The translations under genes were made by a program, and so were the position numbers. Source: Diospyros lotus (lineage: Eukaryota; Streptophyta; Magnoliopsida; Ericales; Ebenaceae). Taken from it: 64,000 bases of DNA. Location of the stretch: NCBI RefSeq assembly GCF_014633365.1, contig NC_068345.1:14826058-14890057 (forward strand), written 5' to 3'. A model generated the notes under the pieces. It searched no databases, had not been told where the DNA came from, and saw only the letters and a list, made by a program, of their open reading frames with translations. Each line of letters opens with the position of its first letter. The stretch's first letter is position 1. Positions 31,829 to 44,656 of the stretch are shown here, piece after piece.

Positions 31829-32756
31829 TAAGAGTTTAATAATTAGTCTATTTTTCAAGCAACTATAATGTTGATACTACGTTTTACGTGTGATGATGTT
31901 AAACCAATTATTAAGACATGTCTTGAACATTTTAATTTAAGCAATCCTTTAACAAGTTCATTTTTAGATAGTTTATTAATGACACTCATGCTAGCATGTC
32001 CTAGTCTATTATGTCATAACCATGAATTTTGAGTGATAGAGATAATTAGGAAATTTTCCATGTTTGACAAAGATAGGTCTAAATATACAATATAAACATT
32101 TCCTATCCTATTACCTACTAATTTTATTTCATTTGTTTTCATACATGAAACTTCACATGAATTTTCATCAAAACATATTTTATGGTTTTTATCACATAGT
32201 TGACTTATACTAATCAAATTATGTTGAAGGCCTCATACTAAAAACACATTTTCTAAAATAAAATTTGGAAAACAAATAAAACAAATGCCAAGAATCTTAC
32301 CTTTGGAGTTGTCTCCATACACAACATTACCTCTATAGTTGTAGGTGATGTTGAAGAGCCACTCATCCCTTGTCATGTGCTTGGAGCACTTGCTATCAAA
32401 GAACCACTTACTCCTCAATTGGCTTAAAACAGGAGCAACCTGCTAAAAAAAAGGAATCAAATTGCTTCCTTTGGTACCCAAACTTTCTTGGGTCCATTCA
32501 TATTAGCATAAAGCACATCTTTAGGTACCAAAATTTGTTTAAACCTTGTTAACTTGTTTCTTATAAAACACTTGTTCATAGAATGTCCATGCCTACCATA
32601 ATAGTGACATGTAATCCTATTTCTTGAAAAACTTTCTTTTTGAAATGATTTCTTTGTGTTGAGAAATTTGTATTTTGATTTATTAAAAAATATTTTTTTA
32701 ATGATTAAATATATTTTCAGTAAATTTGGTTTATCGATGATCTCCAAAACATTTAA
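31829..32756 (-). pseudogene. Copia F second zinc knuckle, protease, start of integrase
   Basis: 32747-32457 has C-H-Y-Y-G-R-H-G-H-S-M-N-K-C (a CCHC knuckle with one Cys changed to Tyr), then KKVWVPK, the usual SIRE gag end. 32418-32233 reads WFFDSKCSKHMTRD, the Copia protease D-S-G-C with Gly changed to Lys. 32217-32014 has MISISQLCDKNHKICF and ends toward WLWHNRLGH-like sequence at about 32010-31980. Inactive. Confidence 0.78.
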
Positions 32757-33762
32757 AATTTTCTCACTTCATACTTATATATCTCTTCAAAATAGTCGAG
32801 TATATTTTTGTATTAGTTGAATATGTTATAAAGCTTGTGAGAAAACCTTTATGAAAATCAACTAAGTATGAAAAAGCTTTTTGATGTAATCAATCGAGTA
32901 TTGCTCAACATTCGTACAAAAGCAATCGAGTATATGATTTGGTCCAATCAACTATCATAAATTCCTACTCGAGTATGTTATGCAAAGTTCTGTTATCTTA
33001 AAACTAAACCGAGTATGATGTTTTTGAAATCAAGGATCTTTTATCACTCAAGTGAACTTTTCTAAAATAAAAATTGAGCATCTTTTTACTCGAGTAAAGC
33101 TTGTTTTTCGACTAATGTATTTTATAAATCAAGTAAATATATGTATTAGTAAAGTGAAGATTGATTGGTCTCTAACTAAGTCTCTAGTCCTAAAAGCAAT
33201 TGAGTAACCAATGTTGGTACTCGAGTGAAGTTTTATGTTAGTCGAGTAACCTTAACCTGGTAATCAAGTAAATAATACAAAGTCTTTGTGGCTGTTGAGT
33301 TAGTTGATTAGCAACTTGGTCATACTCATGTAATCTTTCTACATAATCGATTACTTGAAAAGTCCAATCGAGTAAAGTGTTATATTAGTCGAGTAAGTTC
33401 ATATATTAGTCAAGTAACTATTGTCAAACTTTGAAAAATATAGCCGTTGGACGCATTAAATGTTCGTCAGTTTCAACTTTTCAGTTCATTTAATGCAATT
33501 CAGATAACATGGGTGTTCTTATATGAATTAATATCTATTTCTTAATATTTATAGAGAAAAAAAAGAGACAGTTGTGAGACAATTAAAACATTCAAATTGT
33601 ATTATGCCATGTCAACTAACATTAAATGCAGGAAATCTGTAAATAGGAGATAAAACTATCTAAAGAAGGTTAGAAGAACTACTCACACTTACATCAACGA
33701 ACTTTTAGAGCTTTAAGCAATTTTCTTTCAAATACTTCTGTTAGTGTAGGTGCTCTAGACCC
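32757..33762 (+). repeat. LTR-like sequence G, left part, with about 14 TCGAGTA-like motifs
   Basis: From about 32800 to 33420, copies of TCGAGTA or close variants recur every 20-80 bp. A TATA-like GATAAAAC (about 33650) and a leader-like region to 33762 follow, where L2 interrupts. The likely right end is near 38598 (AATTCACCCCTCATTCTTAAG), the signature of SIRE-type LTR ends. It lies inside Copia F in the opposite orientation. The exact left border is not seen. Confidence 0.5.
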
Positions 33763-36350
33763 TGTAAGAACCCATATTTTCGTAAGGTTGCCACGTAATT
33801 TAAGCAAGTTTAGAATATCGAAAAATTGGCTTGATAGCAGTTATCAATACCGAATCGACTGCATGGAGTGTCTTGGACTTAGATGTCTAAAGAAAATGAT
33901 ATGGTATTGACGAGCGTTTCGAGATAGGATTTATGGCATCGAAAGAAATTAGATCAGGAATAATTTTCGGTATAGCTAAAATGCAGTTGTCATTTAGGCT
34001 GTAAAATCAAATTATTATAGGGGACTTCCGAGAAGTCAACGGAAGCCTGAGAGGGCTTTCATTTTTCGTAATGAACAACCCTTCAGTGGTTTCGAGATGA
34101 AATAATAGCTTGGTGAGGACACTAGGGCAAAATCGTTATTATCAAGTAACTTTGAAGTTATTAATTTTGCTTTTTCGATATTGTAATGCAACTTAATTTG
34201 GTGTTTAATGATGTAATTGCTATTAGGGAATTGGCTAAGTGATATTATGATAAAATTGGGGATTAATGTGTAATTCTCATATATGTGGGTGTATTATATA
34301 AATATATATATACATATACACGTGTTGTGTGTATGTATGATGGTCGCCCATGCCCTGCAACTCCATACCCTGCAAACGTTATAGCAATTTGAGTGTGTTA
34401 TATGCAATGAGGCATGGCTAAGGAAGCTGTGGTTCGCCTATAAATAGCAAGCAAAAGGAAGAGAAATGGGGAGAAGAAATGGAAGCAAATGGTCGAGAGC
34501 TTATGGCAGAGGGAGAGAGAGAGATAGCTAGTGGGAGCTCGAGAGATGGTGAGATCGGTGGCTGATGGCTGAAGCAGAGGCTGAGCTCGGGAGAGAGATG
34601 GCCGAACTCGGCCATGGCAGTGAGCTCGAAACGGCTATGGCCGACACACAAGCTCGAACTGGAGCAGGGCAACAACTGGTCAATGGAGGTGGGCGAGCGG
34701 AGCAGCAACATAAGGTCGCGAGGTGGTGTGAAAGAGGCGAAGGAACGGCCATGGTAGTCGCGAAGCTGCTGTTGCAACAGTTAGGTGCAGCCATGGCCGC
34801 GGACAGCGACTGTGATGGAGCAGGCCGTGATGGCGGTGGTTCACAGAAGGCCAGGGACGGCCGAAGGTAGCACAACAGGCCACCGAAGCGACTGGTGGAG
34901 GCCGGCTGGAGCACGAGCGGCGGCTGGGCGAAGCTGGTTCGCGCGCGCAAGGGTTGCGCGAAGAAGAAGAAATAGATGAGGGAGGAAAAAGAAGAAATAA
35001 GAAAAGAAAAGAGAAAAAAGAAAAGAAAAGAAAAAGAAGAAAAAATAGAAAAAAATTCCTAAAAAAATCCCAAAAAATTGGAAGTAGGTATTTATTAATA
35101 TTCTGGAGATTTTGGGAGAGAAAATGGTTCGAGCACGCATTTCGAAGACATGACATGCATACCGAGGAAGCCTGAGAGAGTAAGTTAAGATAAGTAAAAT
35201 TCCCTAGAAGAATTCCAAAAATTCAAGAATGTTATTTCATGAATTATTATAGTGAAATATTTGAGAAAATAATTTAGTTTGGATTTATTGAGGAAAAATA
35301 TGAAGAAATAGAGAGAAAAATAAAGAAAATGCAAGAAATTATGAAAAAATAGGTTTTAATGCTTATTTAATCAAATATGGTGATTAGGATGCTTTGAGGC
35401 TTAAAGTTAAAGTGACTTGTTCGAATTTTGAGGTTGACACCCAAATTGAGGCGGTGCATGAATTTCGAGGCAAGGCGCAAATATCGAGGTAGCTCGATAA
35501 GTTTGAAAAGGTAAGTGGTCCGACCCTAAACCTGATTTAAGTAAATAATTTTATTATGTTGTCATGTCTTGATATGAATATATCATGTAGATTGCATTTA
35601 CATGTATTGATGATGAAATGTGCATATGTTCACGATGATATTATTGATCATGCATCGCATAAGGGTTTGGAATTATGGATTGACATCGTTGCTCTACCAA
35701 TGGTGCACCCATACACCTCGGCCTGGTAAGGAGGCTGTAAAAATGGGGAGCAGCAATTGGATGATGTCGACTCAAACCGAAATGATATGGAAATGACATT
35801 TTACATATTGCATTCATGCACGAAATATGATTAATGTTCTCTTACTTAGATGATTCACCATCTAACTTGGGATTTGCCCCTGAAATATTTAAACGTTCCA
35901 GATGGAGATTATAGCATAAATGGGGATGAATGAGGCATGAAATGGCACTTAGCAAAGTGCATGATGAAATAAATGTGAATGGAATGTACGTTATGTAGTC
36001 TATGTATTTATGTTCTACTACTTTGAAATTTGAACGTTTTGATGAATGATGATGTAAGAATTGATTCATGATCAATGTTAAAGTTAATGTTAGTTGAGAA
36101 CTTATGCTTTGTATTAAGTTATGTAGAGGAACGATGATGTAAGATCTGAATTTTGATTAATGTTAAGATGTCAGGTTCGATCATTACTTTCGCATTTGAT
36201 GTGCATAATGATTCTCTTTCGAGAAAATGTATGAAAATTTTGGGATAGATTTGAGAAATGATATGATTTAGCTTTAAGTTTGAAACAAAAAAATTTATTA
36301 TCCCAGAATTATCCTAAGTTATAACACGCCCGAGAAAGTAGGGTCTTACA
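33763..36350 (+). repeat. Long LTR-like element L2 (TGTAA...TTACA)
   Basis: The ends are TGTAAGAACCC and GGGTCTTACA, with flanks GACCC and GACTC (one mismatch). A TATA box (CTATAAATAG, about 34439) sits about 0.7 kb from the left end, as in L1. It shares the ATCTAACTTGGGATTTGCCC block (about 35850-35890) with L1. A purine-rich run covers about 34975-35055. The long minus-strand frames at 34418-35156 are Ser/Pro/Arg-rich low complexity and probably not genes. Confidence 0.65.
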
Positions 36351-36355
36351 GACTC

Positions 36356-38598
36356 AATCAAATTGAGCATGTTGTACATTGACAATTATAATAATATTTA
36401 TTATTAAATAGAAAGTTATTCAATTTCACAAGAAGTCATTCTATTAGTTTCTTATTATTATTGTAATGACTAGATGAAACTAGATAGAAGTCCATATGAT
36501 GTATATTCTAATTAATTTATAAAGATGCGAGATGATGCATCACAGTTTGTAGACATCATTAGATGTCTCAATTCATAACAATGTCGAGAATGGATATTGA
36601 CAATTGTGAAAAAACTTGTATGTGCTATATTTTTTCTATTTGATAGCAATAGGGGTCTCACACCCATAGGTATGGGGATGCTTAAACAAGTACATAGGTG
36701 ACCAATGTTGGAGAACATGTTACTAGACATGACCCGCTATGAGAATTCATTTTGGTTATATGTTGATGGATTTCTTATACGAGATGGGTGTAACTAATCC
36801 TTGAACCTGAGGTTGTCATGGTTATCTCATAAGAAGACCGGTATGATTTAATATCGTTTCGATAGGCCTTAACAAAGGTTGCACATGGGCGATCATTGGG
36901 CATATCATGAGGCTTATGGAGATGAGTGCATAACCAAGATGGGACTCGTCTATCCCTTGATAAAAGATGATGTATCTAAGGCGCCTTCGGTGGATTTTCA
37001 CTTTAAATCCATGACCATGGTGAAAGAGATCAATAAAGAGTTATTAATTCACTTTTTATTGAGTGAGGATATCCGTCTGATTGAAGAAAACTCATATGAT
37101 CGTAATCAAGTAACACATCGCCAGACTTGAGATCACAAAAGATACATTGACAAGAAGATCGAATTACACGGTAACCATACTCATAAAAGGTTATTTGTGA
37201 ATTATGAATCCTTCTGAATATTTGAGTAGGCATGACGCCTTGTTAGAGATCAATATTGTCTTTTATGTTCATACCTACACATTGTCAACATATTCGGAAG
37301 CCTAATGAGTCATACGCAATAGGTACAATCCTTGACGAGGGGTCGTCATAATGTCAATTTGACGAGGGGTCATGATAAAGGAAAAAGTTTTCTAAAATGG
37401 CAATTGATTAAATTAGGAAGGAGTTTTTAATTTAATAATTTTCTATATTTGTTGGAGTGACAAATATGAAATAATATAAAATATATATTATTTGGGCTAA
37501 ATAAAGTATTTGAGTCAATTATTAAATTAAATATTATATTTGGGCTAAATTGGATTTGGACCAAATATTTTATTTAAACTTGTTATTGGATTTGGGCCAT
37601 TTAATTAAGTTCCTAGTTGAATTAGGATAAATGGATCGGTCCATATCCATTAGGGTTTAGGAAACCTTACTCCTCTATAAATATCCCTTTAAGGTTTTCC
37701 CAAATTAATGAATGATGTGTGATTTTTCAAGAGTTGAAAAAAAATTTCGTTCACTCTCTCCCTTTTCTTTTCCGCATCGATTTGAAATGGGAGGTTCTTT
37801 TTGTTCATACATAAGCCACGAAAAGGAGAGGAAGCTAGCATTCTCATTTTGCTTTCCTCATCAAAGGACGCGTGCCACGTATTACGAGTTAGAGGTCGAA
37901 TGCTTGGACGACTCGGATCCACAAACGACTTGAAAATCTAAATGTTAGATTTATTTTATTATGTATGTGAATATTTTGATTTCAACGCTGATCCAATTGC
38001 TAGGATCGAGATAACTGCATTGCTCGCCCCGTAGCAATCTTTCTTTACTTTCAACTTCCTACTTCTCACGAGTTACACATTCTTTCTTTTGTGAGATTCT
38101 CAAAAGAGAGTTACATTCATATTCTCTAACTCTCTTTTGCCTAAGAGAATATTTGTAATCTCTGTTTTTATATTTTTCTCTTGAAAAATCTTTTCACAAA
38201 AACTATGAAATTTGTAAAGGTTACGCCTGATCATTTGAAAAGATAGTAGTTGTGGCCGAACTTATTTGTGAAAAAAACCAAACTATAAGGTTACGCCTGA
38301 TCCTGTAAAAAGGCAGTGGTTGTAGTTGAGTCTACTTATAAAAAACCAACCGTAAGTGTTTGTAGTTGAGCTTATAAAAAACTACAAGTTAATAAAATAC
38401 AGTTTGTGTGTGTTTGCAAAATCCTTGGTTTTGAACCAAGGTAGTGGACTAAGCATTTGAGCCTGAATCACTTTATATTCTGTGTTCTGCTTTTGTTATT
38501 TCCTTTACAATATTCTTATTTGAAATTCCTTTTATTTAAGTTTTTTTTCAAAAAATAGTGAAAAAGCTTAATTCACCCCTCATTCTTAAGCTAACAGT
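36356..38598 (+). repeat. LTR-like sequences, right part of insert G and possible further LTR
   Basis: No coding region. A TATA-like CTATAAATAT (37673-37682) with ATTAGGGTTTAG upstream is typical of another plant LTR leader. About 38215-38395 holds two-plus copies of a repeat of roughly 75 bp (GGTTACGCCTGATC then GTGGTTGTAGTTGAG). The end AATTCACCCCTC...TAACA (about 38570-38597) looks like a SIRE LTR terminus. Borders between the pieces cannot be fixed. Confidence 0.4.
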
Positions 38599-39931
38599 TA
38601 TATCACTTTGAAATAAATTTTTGATGAAAGGCTCTCACAAAAATAGTTTTATTTCCCTTGTTTTGAAAACCCATACCTTATTTTCCCCAGAATTTCTTTG
38701 GTTTCCTAAAATTATCTCTAATTTCTTTTTGCCTTCTATAAGTTTTTCTAGAGATTCTTTTAAATCCAAATTTTGTTTGGAAATGATTTCTTTTTCATTA
38801 TTCAAAATCTTCTTTTCATTGATTCAAGAATCTTTTTCATTTTTCAAGGAAATAATTTATTCTTTTTGAGATTTTATTTTCTTCTTCAAAGCATTATTTT
38901 TCAAACAAACTTTATCAAATTCATCCGTCAAATCATTGAATGTATCATGTAATTTATCAAGAGTAAAATTAGAAATTGAATGGGAAGCTACCTCATTTTT
39001 CTCCTTGCTCATTAGACATAGGTTGACCACTTCTTTCACTTGAGATTCATCACTTGATGATGAATCATCTTCACTTCATGCAACTAGAGCTTTTTGCTTT
39101 CTTTTTTTTTGCATTCTTTTTCAATAAAGGACACTTGGTCCTTACATGACCTACATTCTTACACTAAAAACACCGAATTTCATTAGTTGTAGTTTTTTTA
39201 TGGTTTTTATCTTTTTTGAAATTCCTTCTTTGATTAAATCTACCCTTTGTCATAAATCTACTAAATCTCTTAGCAAGCAAAACAAAATCATCACCATTAC
39301 TATCTTGTGACTCTTTTTCCTCTTTCTTAACTTTGAATACTGCATTTTTCATTTTCTTTGAATCTTCTCCTGCATCTCTTTTTATCGTAATTTCATGAGT
39401 CATTAATGAGCCTAGAAAATATTCAAATGATAGATTATCTAAGCCTTTGGCTTCGATTATAATTGTAACTTTAGGATCCCAAACCCGAGGGAGACTTCTC
39501 AAAATTCTTCTTACTTTTTCACCATTTATATATACCTTGACTCTAAACAGTGACAATATCATTAAACCTAATGAACATTTCTTTCATGGATTCATTTTCT
39601 TTCATACTAAATAGTTCATAATTATGAATACGTAAATTTATTTTTGTTTCTTTTACCTATTTTATACTTTCATGCGTTATGTCTAGTTTGTCCCATATTT
39701 CTTTAGCGATTTTGCAAGTGGATACTCAGTTGAACTCCTCGGGACATAGAGCACAAAACAACGTGTTCATAGCTCTTGCGTTTACCTCCACATTTCTCTT
39801 GTCTTCTTCTATCCACTCCTCCATCTTCTCCATGTATAGGAGTTTTACTTCTTTCTTAATAGACTGCAATATATTGATGTCCTGTATAAGAAAACAAGAC
39901 ATGCATTTCTTCCAATAGCCTTAGTTAGTAC
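38599..39931 (-). pseudogene. Copia F gag core, first zinc knuckle and coiled-coil tail
   Basis: 39931-39560: YWKKCMSCFLIQDIN and further gag core in broken frames. 39562-39164: KVRRILRSLPRVWDPKVTII then LSFEYFLGSLMTHEI (UBN2-type gag), basic tail, and a knuckle start (IRCF). 39039-38857: NFTLDKLHDTFNDLTDEFD and LKNNALKKKIKSQKE, heptad-like coiled coil. Frame breaks separate the blocks. Confidence 0.75.
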
Positions 39932-42900
39932 AATAACATCCCGCCTCGCCAGGCATGTCACTATAAGGGAATTCTTGGAAATCTTTTTTTTTTTCAAGTT
40001 CATCACACGCAGTGCATCAAGAACAATCTTCACATGCTTTAATATGCCTGACACATACAACACATGCTCACACAGGCCGGCACTTGCGGTGATCCCAAGA
40101 ACAATCTCTACATGCTCACAAAATCCCAAAAATCCCAGTTGTAACACCTGGTGTTACCGGTGTTAAGAGAATAAGAAAGAAAGTAAGAAGTTTCCAAAAA
40201 TGCCCTTAAGAGGGTAATGGATTGTTGAGAATAAGGGTGCCCTAGGAGAGGGGCATTATGGTAGTTTGGATAGTGAAGTCCAATAAAGGGTATTTTGGTA
40301 ATTTTAGGAGTATAATTTTATGAGGGAATTTTATTATTTAAAGAGGGAAATTAATTATAGCGTGTTAATATTTAAGAAGTAATTAATTTTCCCTAAATTG
40401 ATGGATTAATGTGGTAAAGCCACATGGATGGTTGAGATGGAAGCTTGGAAGCTAAGTTTGGTGTCTTAGAGTGACACATGGCATTATGTGGTCCAAGTTA
40501 AATAGAGAGATTTAATTAAATGCAAAAGAAATGCTAATTAGTCTTTCAAGCATTTATTGAGATGCATGATTATGGTAAATTAAAGAAAATTAATAAGTAA
40601 ATGGTAATTAGTCACCATTAATGCTTTGGAAAGTATGAGATTTATTTAAATGCATAAGAAATGATTTATGTCTCTCATGGTAATGGGTGAAAATAGTCAA
40701 AATAAATTAATTGGAAATAAAAGGAAAATTTCCAAGCGAACTAATAGGTGAGATGTATTCTTGAAAAAAGAATGAATTCAAGGGTGGGGATTTAAAGAGA
40801 ATAAATGGCATAGATTGCCAAATATTAAAGAAATGAATGGTTGAGATTAAAGCTTTTAAAAGCACATGGATTGTGATTTCTTTGGATGGTTGAGATTCAA
40901 GCTTTTAAAAGCACATGGATTGTGCTTTCCTTGGATGGTTGAGAACTAATCTTGTAAAGTGAAATATAATCCAAAGGTGGATATTTCACAAGATTAAGCT
41001 ATTTGTGTGGTTGAGATTTTTCTCACCAAATAAATCCAATGGTTAGGATTTATTCTTGGAAGTGGAAAAAATGGGTATAAATTTGCAAGTAAGGAAGACT
41101 TGTCTTCCTTTGGCCATTTGAAGAAAGAAAGAAGAGATTGGAAGAAGCTTTCCAAGGAGAAGAAAAGAAAGAAAGGGAAAGAAGATTATCAAGAAAGTAA
41201 GTATTCTTTCTTTTGGGTAGTGTAAGCTCTTTTTATTTCTCTTGATGGGGGACTTAGTTTCTTTATAGTTTGTTTCAAGGATCTCTTAAGGAGAGGAGTG
41301 GGAAGGAAGCTAAGAAGAGTTTAAAATATTCAAAGAATGTTAAGAGGTAAGGGATAGCCCCAAGGGAGGTGGCTTTGCAAGTAGTAAGTATGCATTTAAA
41401 CTTTAAATGTGTGCATTGACATGTTGTTTGTGTTTAAGGACCTATAGCCATGAGGTTGTGTGGGGTAGGGTAGTTTAAAGCCCTAAACTAAGGTGGCTGT
41501 GAGGATGTGGAAGCCCTAACCATGTTGCATACATGCATTTGGAATCACATATTATGTTTTTGTTCATACTTATTGTCATTCCACCCTTATTGAGCTTAAT
41601 AGCTCATGAGGTTTTACCCTTACATATAGGTTGTCAAGGCATGAGAAAGTCAAGGCAAAGTGAAATGGTATGGGGAAGCATGGGAATGAAGATCCAAGAG
41701 CATTTTTATGGCTTATGAAAGCCTATTTTGTTGTGTTTGATTTATGAGATGTAATTTATTTGGTTAGTAATGGCTTGTTAAAGCCTAAGACCATGGGTGT
41801 AATTTATTTTTGAAATGTTTGATTTTATTTTGAAATGAGATATTGGCTTATGGCATGTTGAAGCCTAAGTCTTGGGGAAAGTCTCATTTTTTGTGTGTGT
41901 TGTGAGAAGCACCAAAGAAATAAAGTAAAATGGTTTTTGATTGGAAATGTGGAGATTTTCGATGCTTTTTATTGGGGTGTAATTTTTGAAAATTTTGGGT
42001 TAGGAGGCCCAAGAGAAAAAAAAAATAGAAGAAAAAAAAGGAGTGAAGGTAGTAGCCGAGTCCGTGCATGGCCTGTAGGGGACCACAATGGGCGGTAGGC
42101 GGGCGCAATGGGGGCGCGCGCGCAGGCGTGCGGTCGCGCACAGGCGCGGGGGTGTGCAACCGCGCGAGTAGTGCGACCAATGCACCGCGGGGCCTGGCCT
42201 TGCCAGCAAGCCCCTCTGGCCAATTTTTTTAAAATTTTAAAAAATTTGGGGGATTTGGGGCATTTCCTAAACACCGTCAGCCCTTAACTGGCCACGTCCT
42301 CACCTTCGCAGCAGTCCCTGGTTGGAACGTTGAATGTTCCAGGAGCATAACCCAAATTAAATGATGAAACATCTAAGTGATGGCATGATACAATTCACTG
42401 AATGCATGAATGATTACGAGCATTGCATATACAGACGACGACAACATGCAACACTTCTAACTTGAGAAATTTCCTTAACATCCACAATCTCTCAAGGAAA
42501 CTCCATTTCCCATCATACGAATACACTCTAGATCGTACGACTCGGATTGCCGTTGTCGCGACATACTTGATCCCCGAGTGCCCATCCATGTCACTCGATC
42601 ATTGGAATTAACCTTGCCTCATTCTCAAGAAGACCCCATCCTATCCCCACGGACATAATAACAACACGAAACCAACATAACAATGATATGAAAATCACAC
42701 GCCATATACTGACTCTTTTATAAGTAAAAATCAATTGATGCAATATACCACATGTTCAATATGAATATGATGCCATAAATACTTAAGTAAAATGCCTACA
42801 CGAAGCATCCCAAGGTCTAGAGGTATAACCGCTCGCTGGAACTAGTCTAAACACATGTAACCTAAGCTCGGGAGGGTAGAACTGCTCACCTGAACCTACT

Positions 42901-44519
42901 ACACTCACACCAAACCACTTACTAAACAAAGGGTAAGACTGGAATCAAACCACTCACCTTATTCGCAAAGTCGATTTGTGCCTCGTATTGCGTTCTAAGC
43001 CTCGATAGTCATGCAATCATTTCTTTTAATGGTCAACTCGTCTCTTGTTCACCGTCGTGTCCATAGAAATTAATATTTCTATTTTTGCCATAATTTTCTC
43101 AATTTTTTTTTATTTTTCTCTATTTTCCATAACCTTTATTTCCTTTGAAAATTCATAATAAATACCTAATACCTCATTTCACAAGATATTTTTATACAGA
43201 CATTCCTAAAATAATTTTAGGAGAATTATAAAATTAATTTTGGATAAAACTTGTGCCTCACGCGCTGAGCGTGTGAATGAGGGTGGCGTCCGCACGTGCT
43301 GGTTATGCGGCCAGTTTTCTCTGGCCTTCTTCTTCGGTGACGATCAGCTGTGACTGCTTCCAACGGTCAAACAAATTACACGGCCTTGAAGTTCTCCTTG
43401 AAGCGATCCTAAGGGTGTCCTTACACGTTAGAAAAACCCACCGAAAGGCCCTTAATGGCCATGCGGCTTCGAGGCTCGACTTTCCGGTCAAGTCTTTGAA
43501 ACCTCATTAAACCCACACCAAACTCTCCCAAATTCTCCAAAATTGCTTCCCACAACCCAAAGAACAAAAGCCCTCTAATCTTATTGCTTGATTCAAGCCA
43601 AAACGCCTTGAATTTCTTTTGATTTATTTTGAAACCCTTGGCTTCAGTTGAGCTATTTATAGGCGAAATCCTTTTGTAAATTGCCAAAACTCGAGCTTGC
43701 TTAACCCCCAAAGCCTAGATCTAGCCACTATGTGGCTTGAATAGCCCTAAATCATGAGAAAAATCTTTCGAAAATTGAGGCCAAATTTTCGATCCCATCC
43801 GCCATTAAATCCAGTCACATTGCCACCGTGCTCGGCCAATGGCCACCCTCAAACGATCCATCATGACCTGGAGGTTATTCTGGAGCCTCCAAGAAAGCTT
43901 CCCAATGGCTAAAGGCGGCTGGCCGGCGGTCGGTTTCACACCATAACTTTCATTTTTTGCACTTTCGCCCCCAATTAATTTCCAATTACAGTTTACCCTT
44001 ATCCTTGATACCCCTAAACTTTCCATTAATTCCACTATGACTTAAAAGTTCCGAACTCTTTATTTCCCCCCAGAGTTTTTGGGAAAATCGTCGTTTCGAC
44101 CTCCCTCGAGCAGTTTATGCATTTTATACTTTGGCCCAGATGTTTGATTTGACCCTAAGTCCTTTGGTTTCAACCGAAAATCATCTAAGGGTTGTTCTAC
44201 ATATAAAACCTAGGTTCTCAAAAGACTTCGTTAAGTTTTCGAAAGTCTCCTACGTTGATTCAATTTTTCAGCCTGATCCACAACTATACCAAGAACTGTT
44301 CCCGATCCAACTTCTTTTGACTCTTAAAATCATGCCTCGAATCACTTTGTCAATACTATACCATTTTCCTTAAACATCTAGGGCCCGAGGCACTCCATGT
44401 GGTTGATTCGGTCACTCAAGTCTGTAATAATGTACCCTATAGCCTCATTTTTCCAAAAATTCTTCTTGCACCCTACGTAGAATTTCATTTATAACCTCAA
44501 GAATTTCCTAGGTATTACA
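39932..44519 (-). repeat. Long LTR-like element L3, inverted, with an internal insertion
   Basis: Read on minus it starts TGTAATACC (44519) and ends near GGGATGTTATT (39932). Flanks AATAC (right) and AGTAC (left) differ by one base. It matches L1 in several blocks, including the TATA zone (CTATAAATAG on minus, about 43660) and the ATCTAA...GGGTTATGC block (about 42340-42375). An insertion of about 2.1 kb starts at 40140. The element splits the gag of Copia F. Confidence 0.62.
40140..42250 (+). repeat. Further LTR-like insertion inside L3
   Basis: It begins TGTAACACCTGGTGTTACC, has a TATA-like GGTATAAATT (41071), and contains two tandem copies of a unit of about 57 bp (about 40845-40945: GGTTGAGATTxAAGCTTTTA). 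It ends in a GC-rich zone (about 42050-42215). The right border is unclear and no TSD was found, so it may be truncated or a rearrangement. Confidence 0.4.
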
Positions 44520-44656
44520 AATACCATCAAAATAAGGAGAACGGGAGATGCTTTGACACTTTAAATTGAAATGAACCAAGAATGTGTGCCATAAGTGGAT
44601 CTTTTACCCTAGGTTATTAGACCTTTGAAAAAATGGAACTTGGTTCTGATACCAAT

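Noticed and set aside
34418..35175. Long Ser/Pro/Phe-rich and Lys-rich open frames on both strands
   Set aside because: They fall in the GC- and purine-rich part of LTR-like element L2. Composition bias explains the lack of stops; no conserved motif.
36879..37130. 83-residue plus-strand frame MHMGDHWAYHEAYGDECITK
   Set aside because: Lies in LTR-like repeat DNA. No domain recognised and no supporting gene context.
41884..42274. Arg/Ala/Cys-rich open frames over the GC-rich spike
   Set aside because: Open in several frames simultaneously because of GC-rich repeats. Not protein-like.
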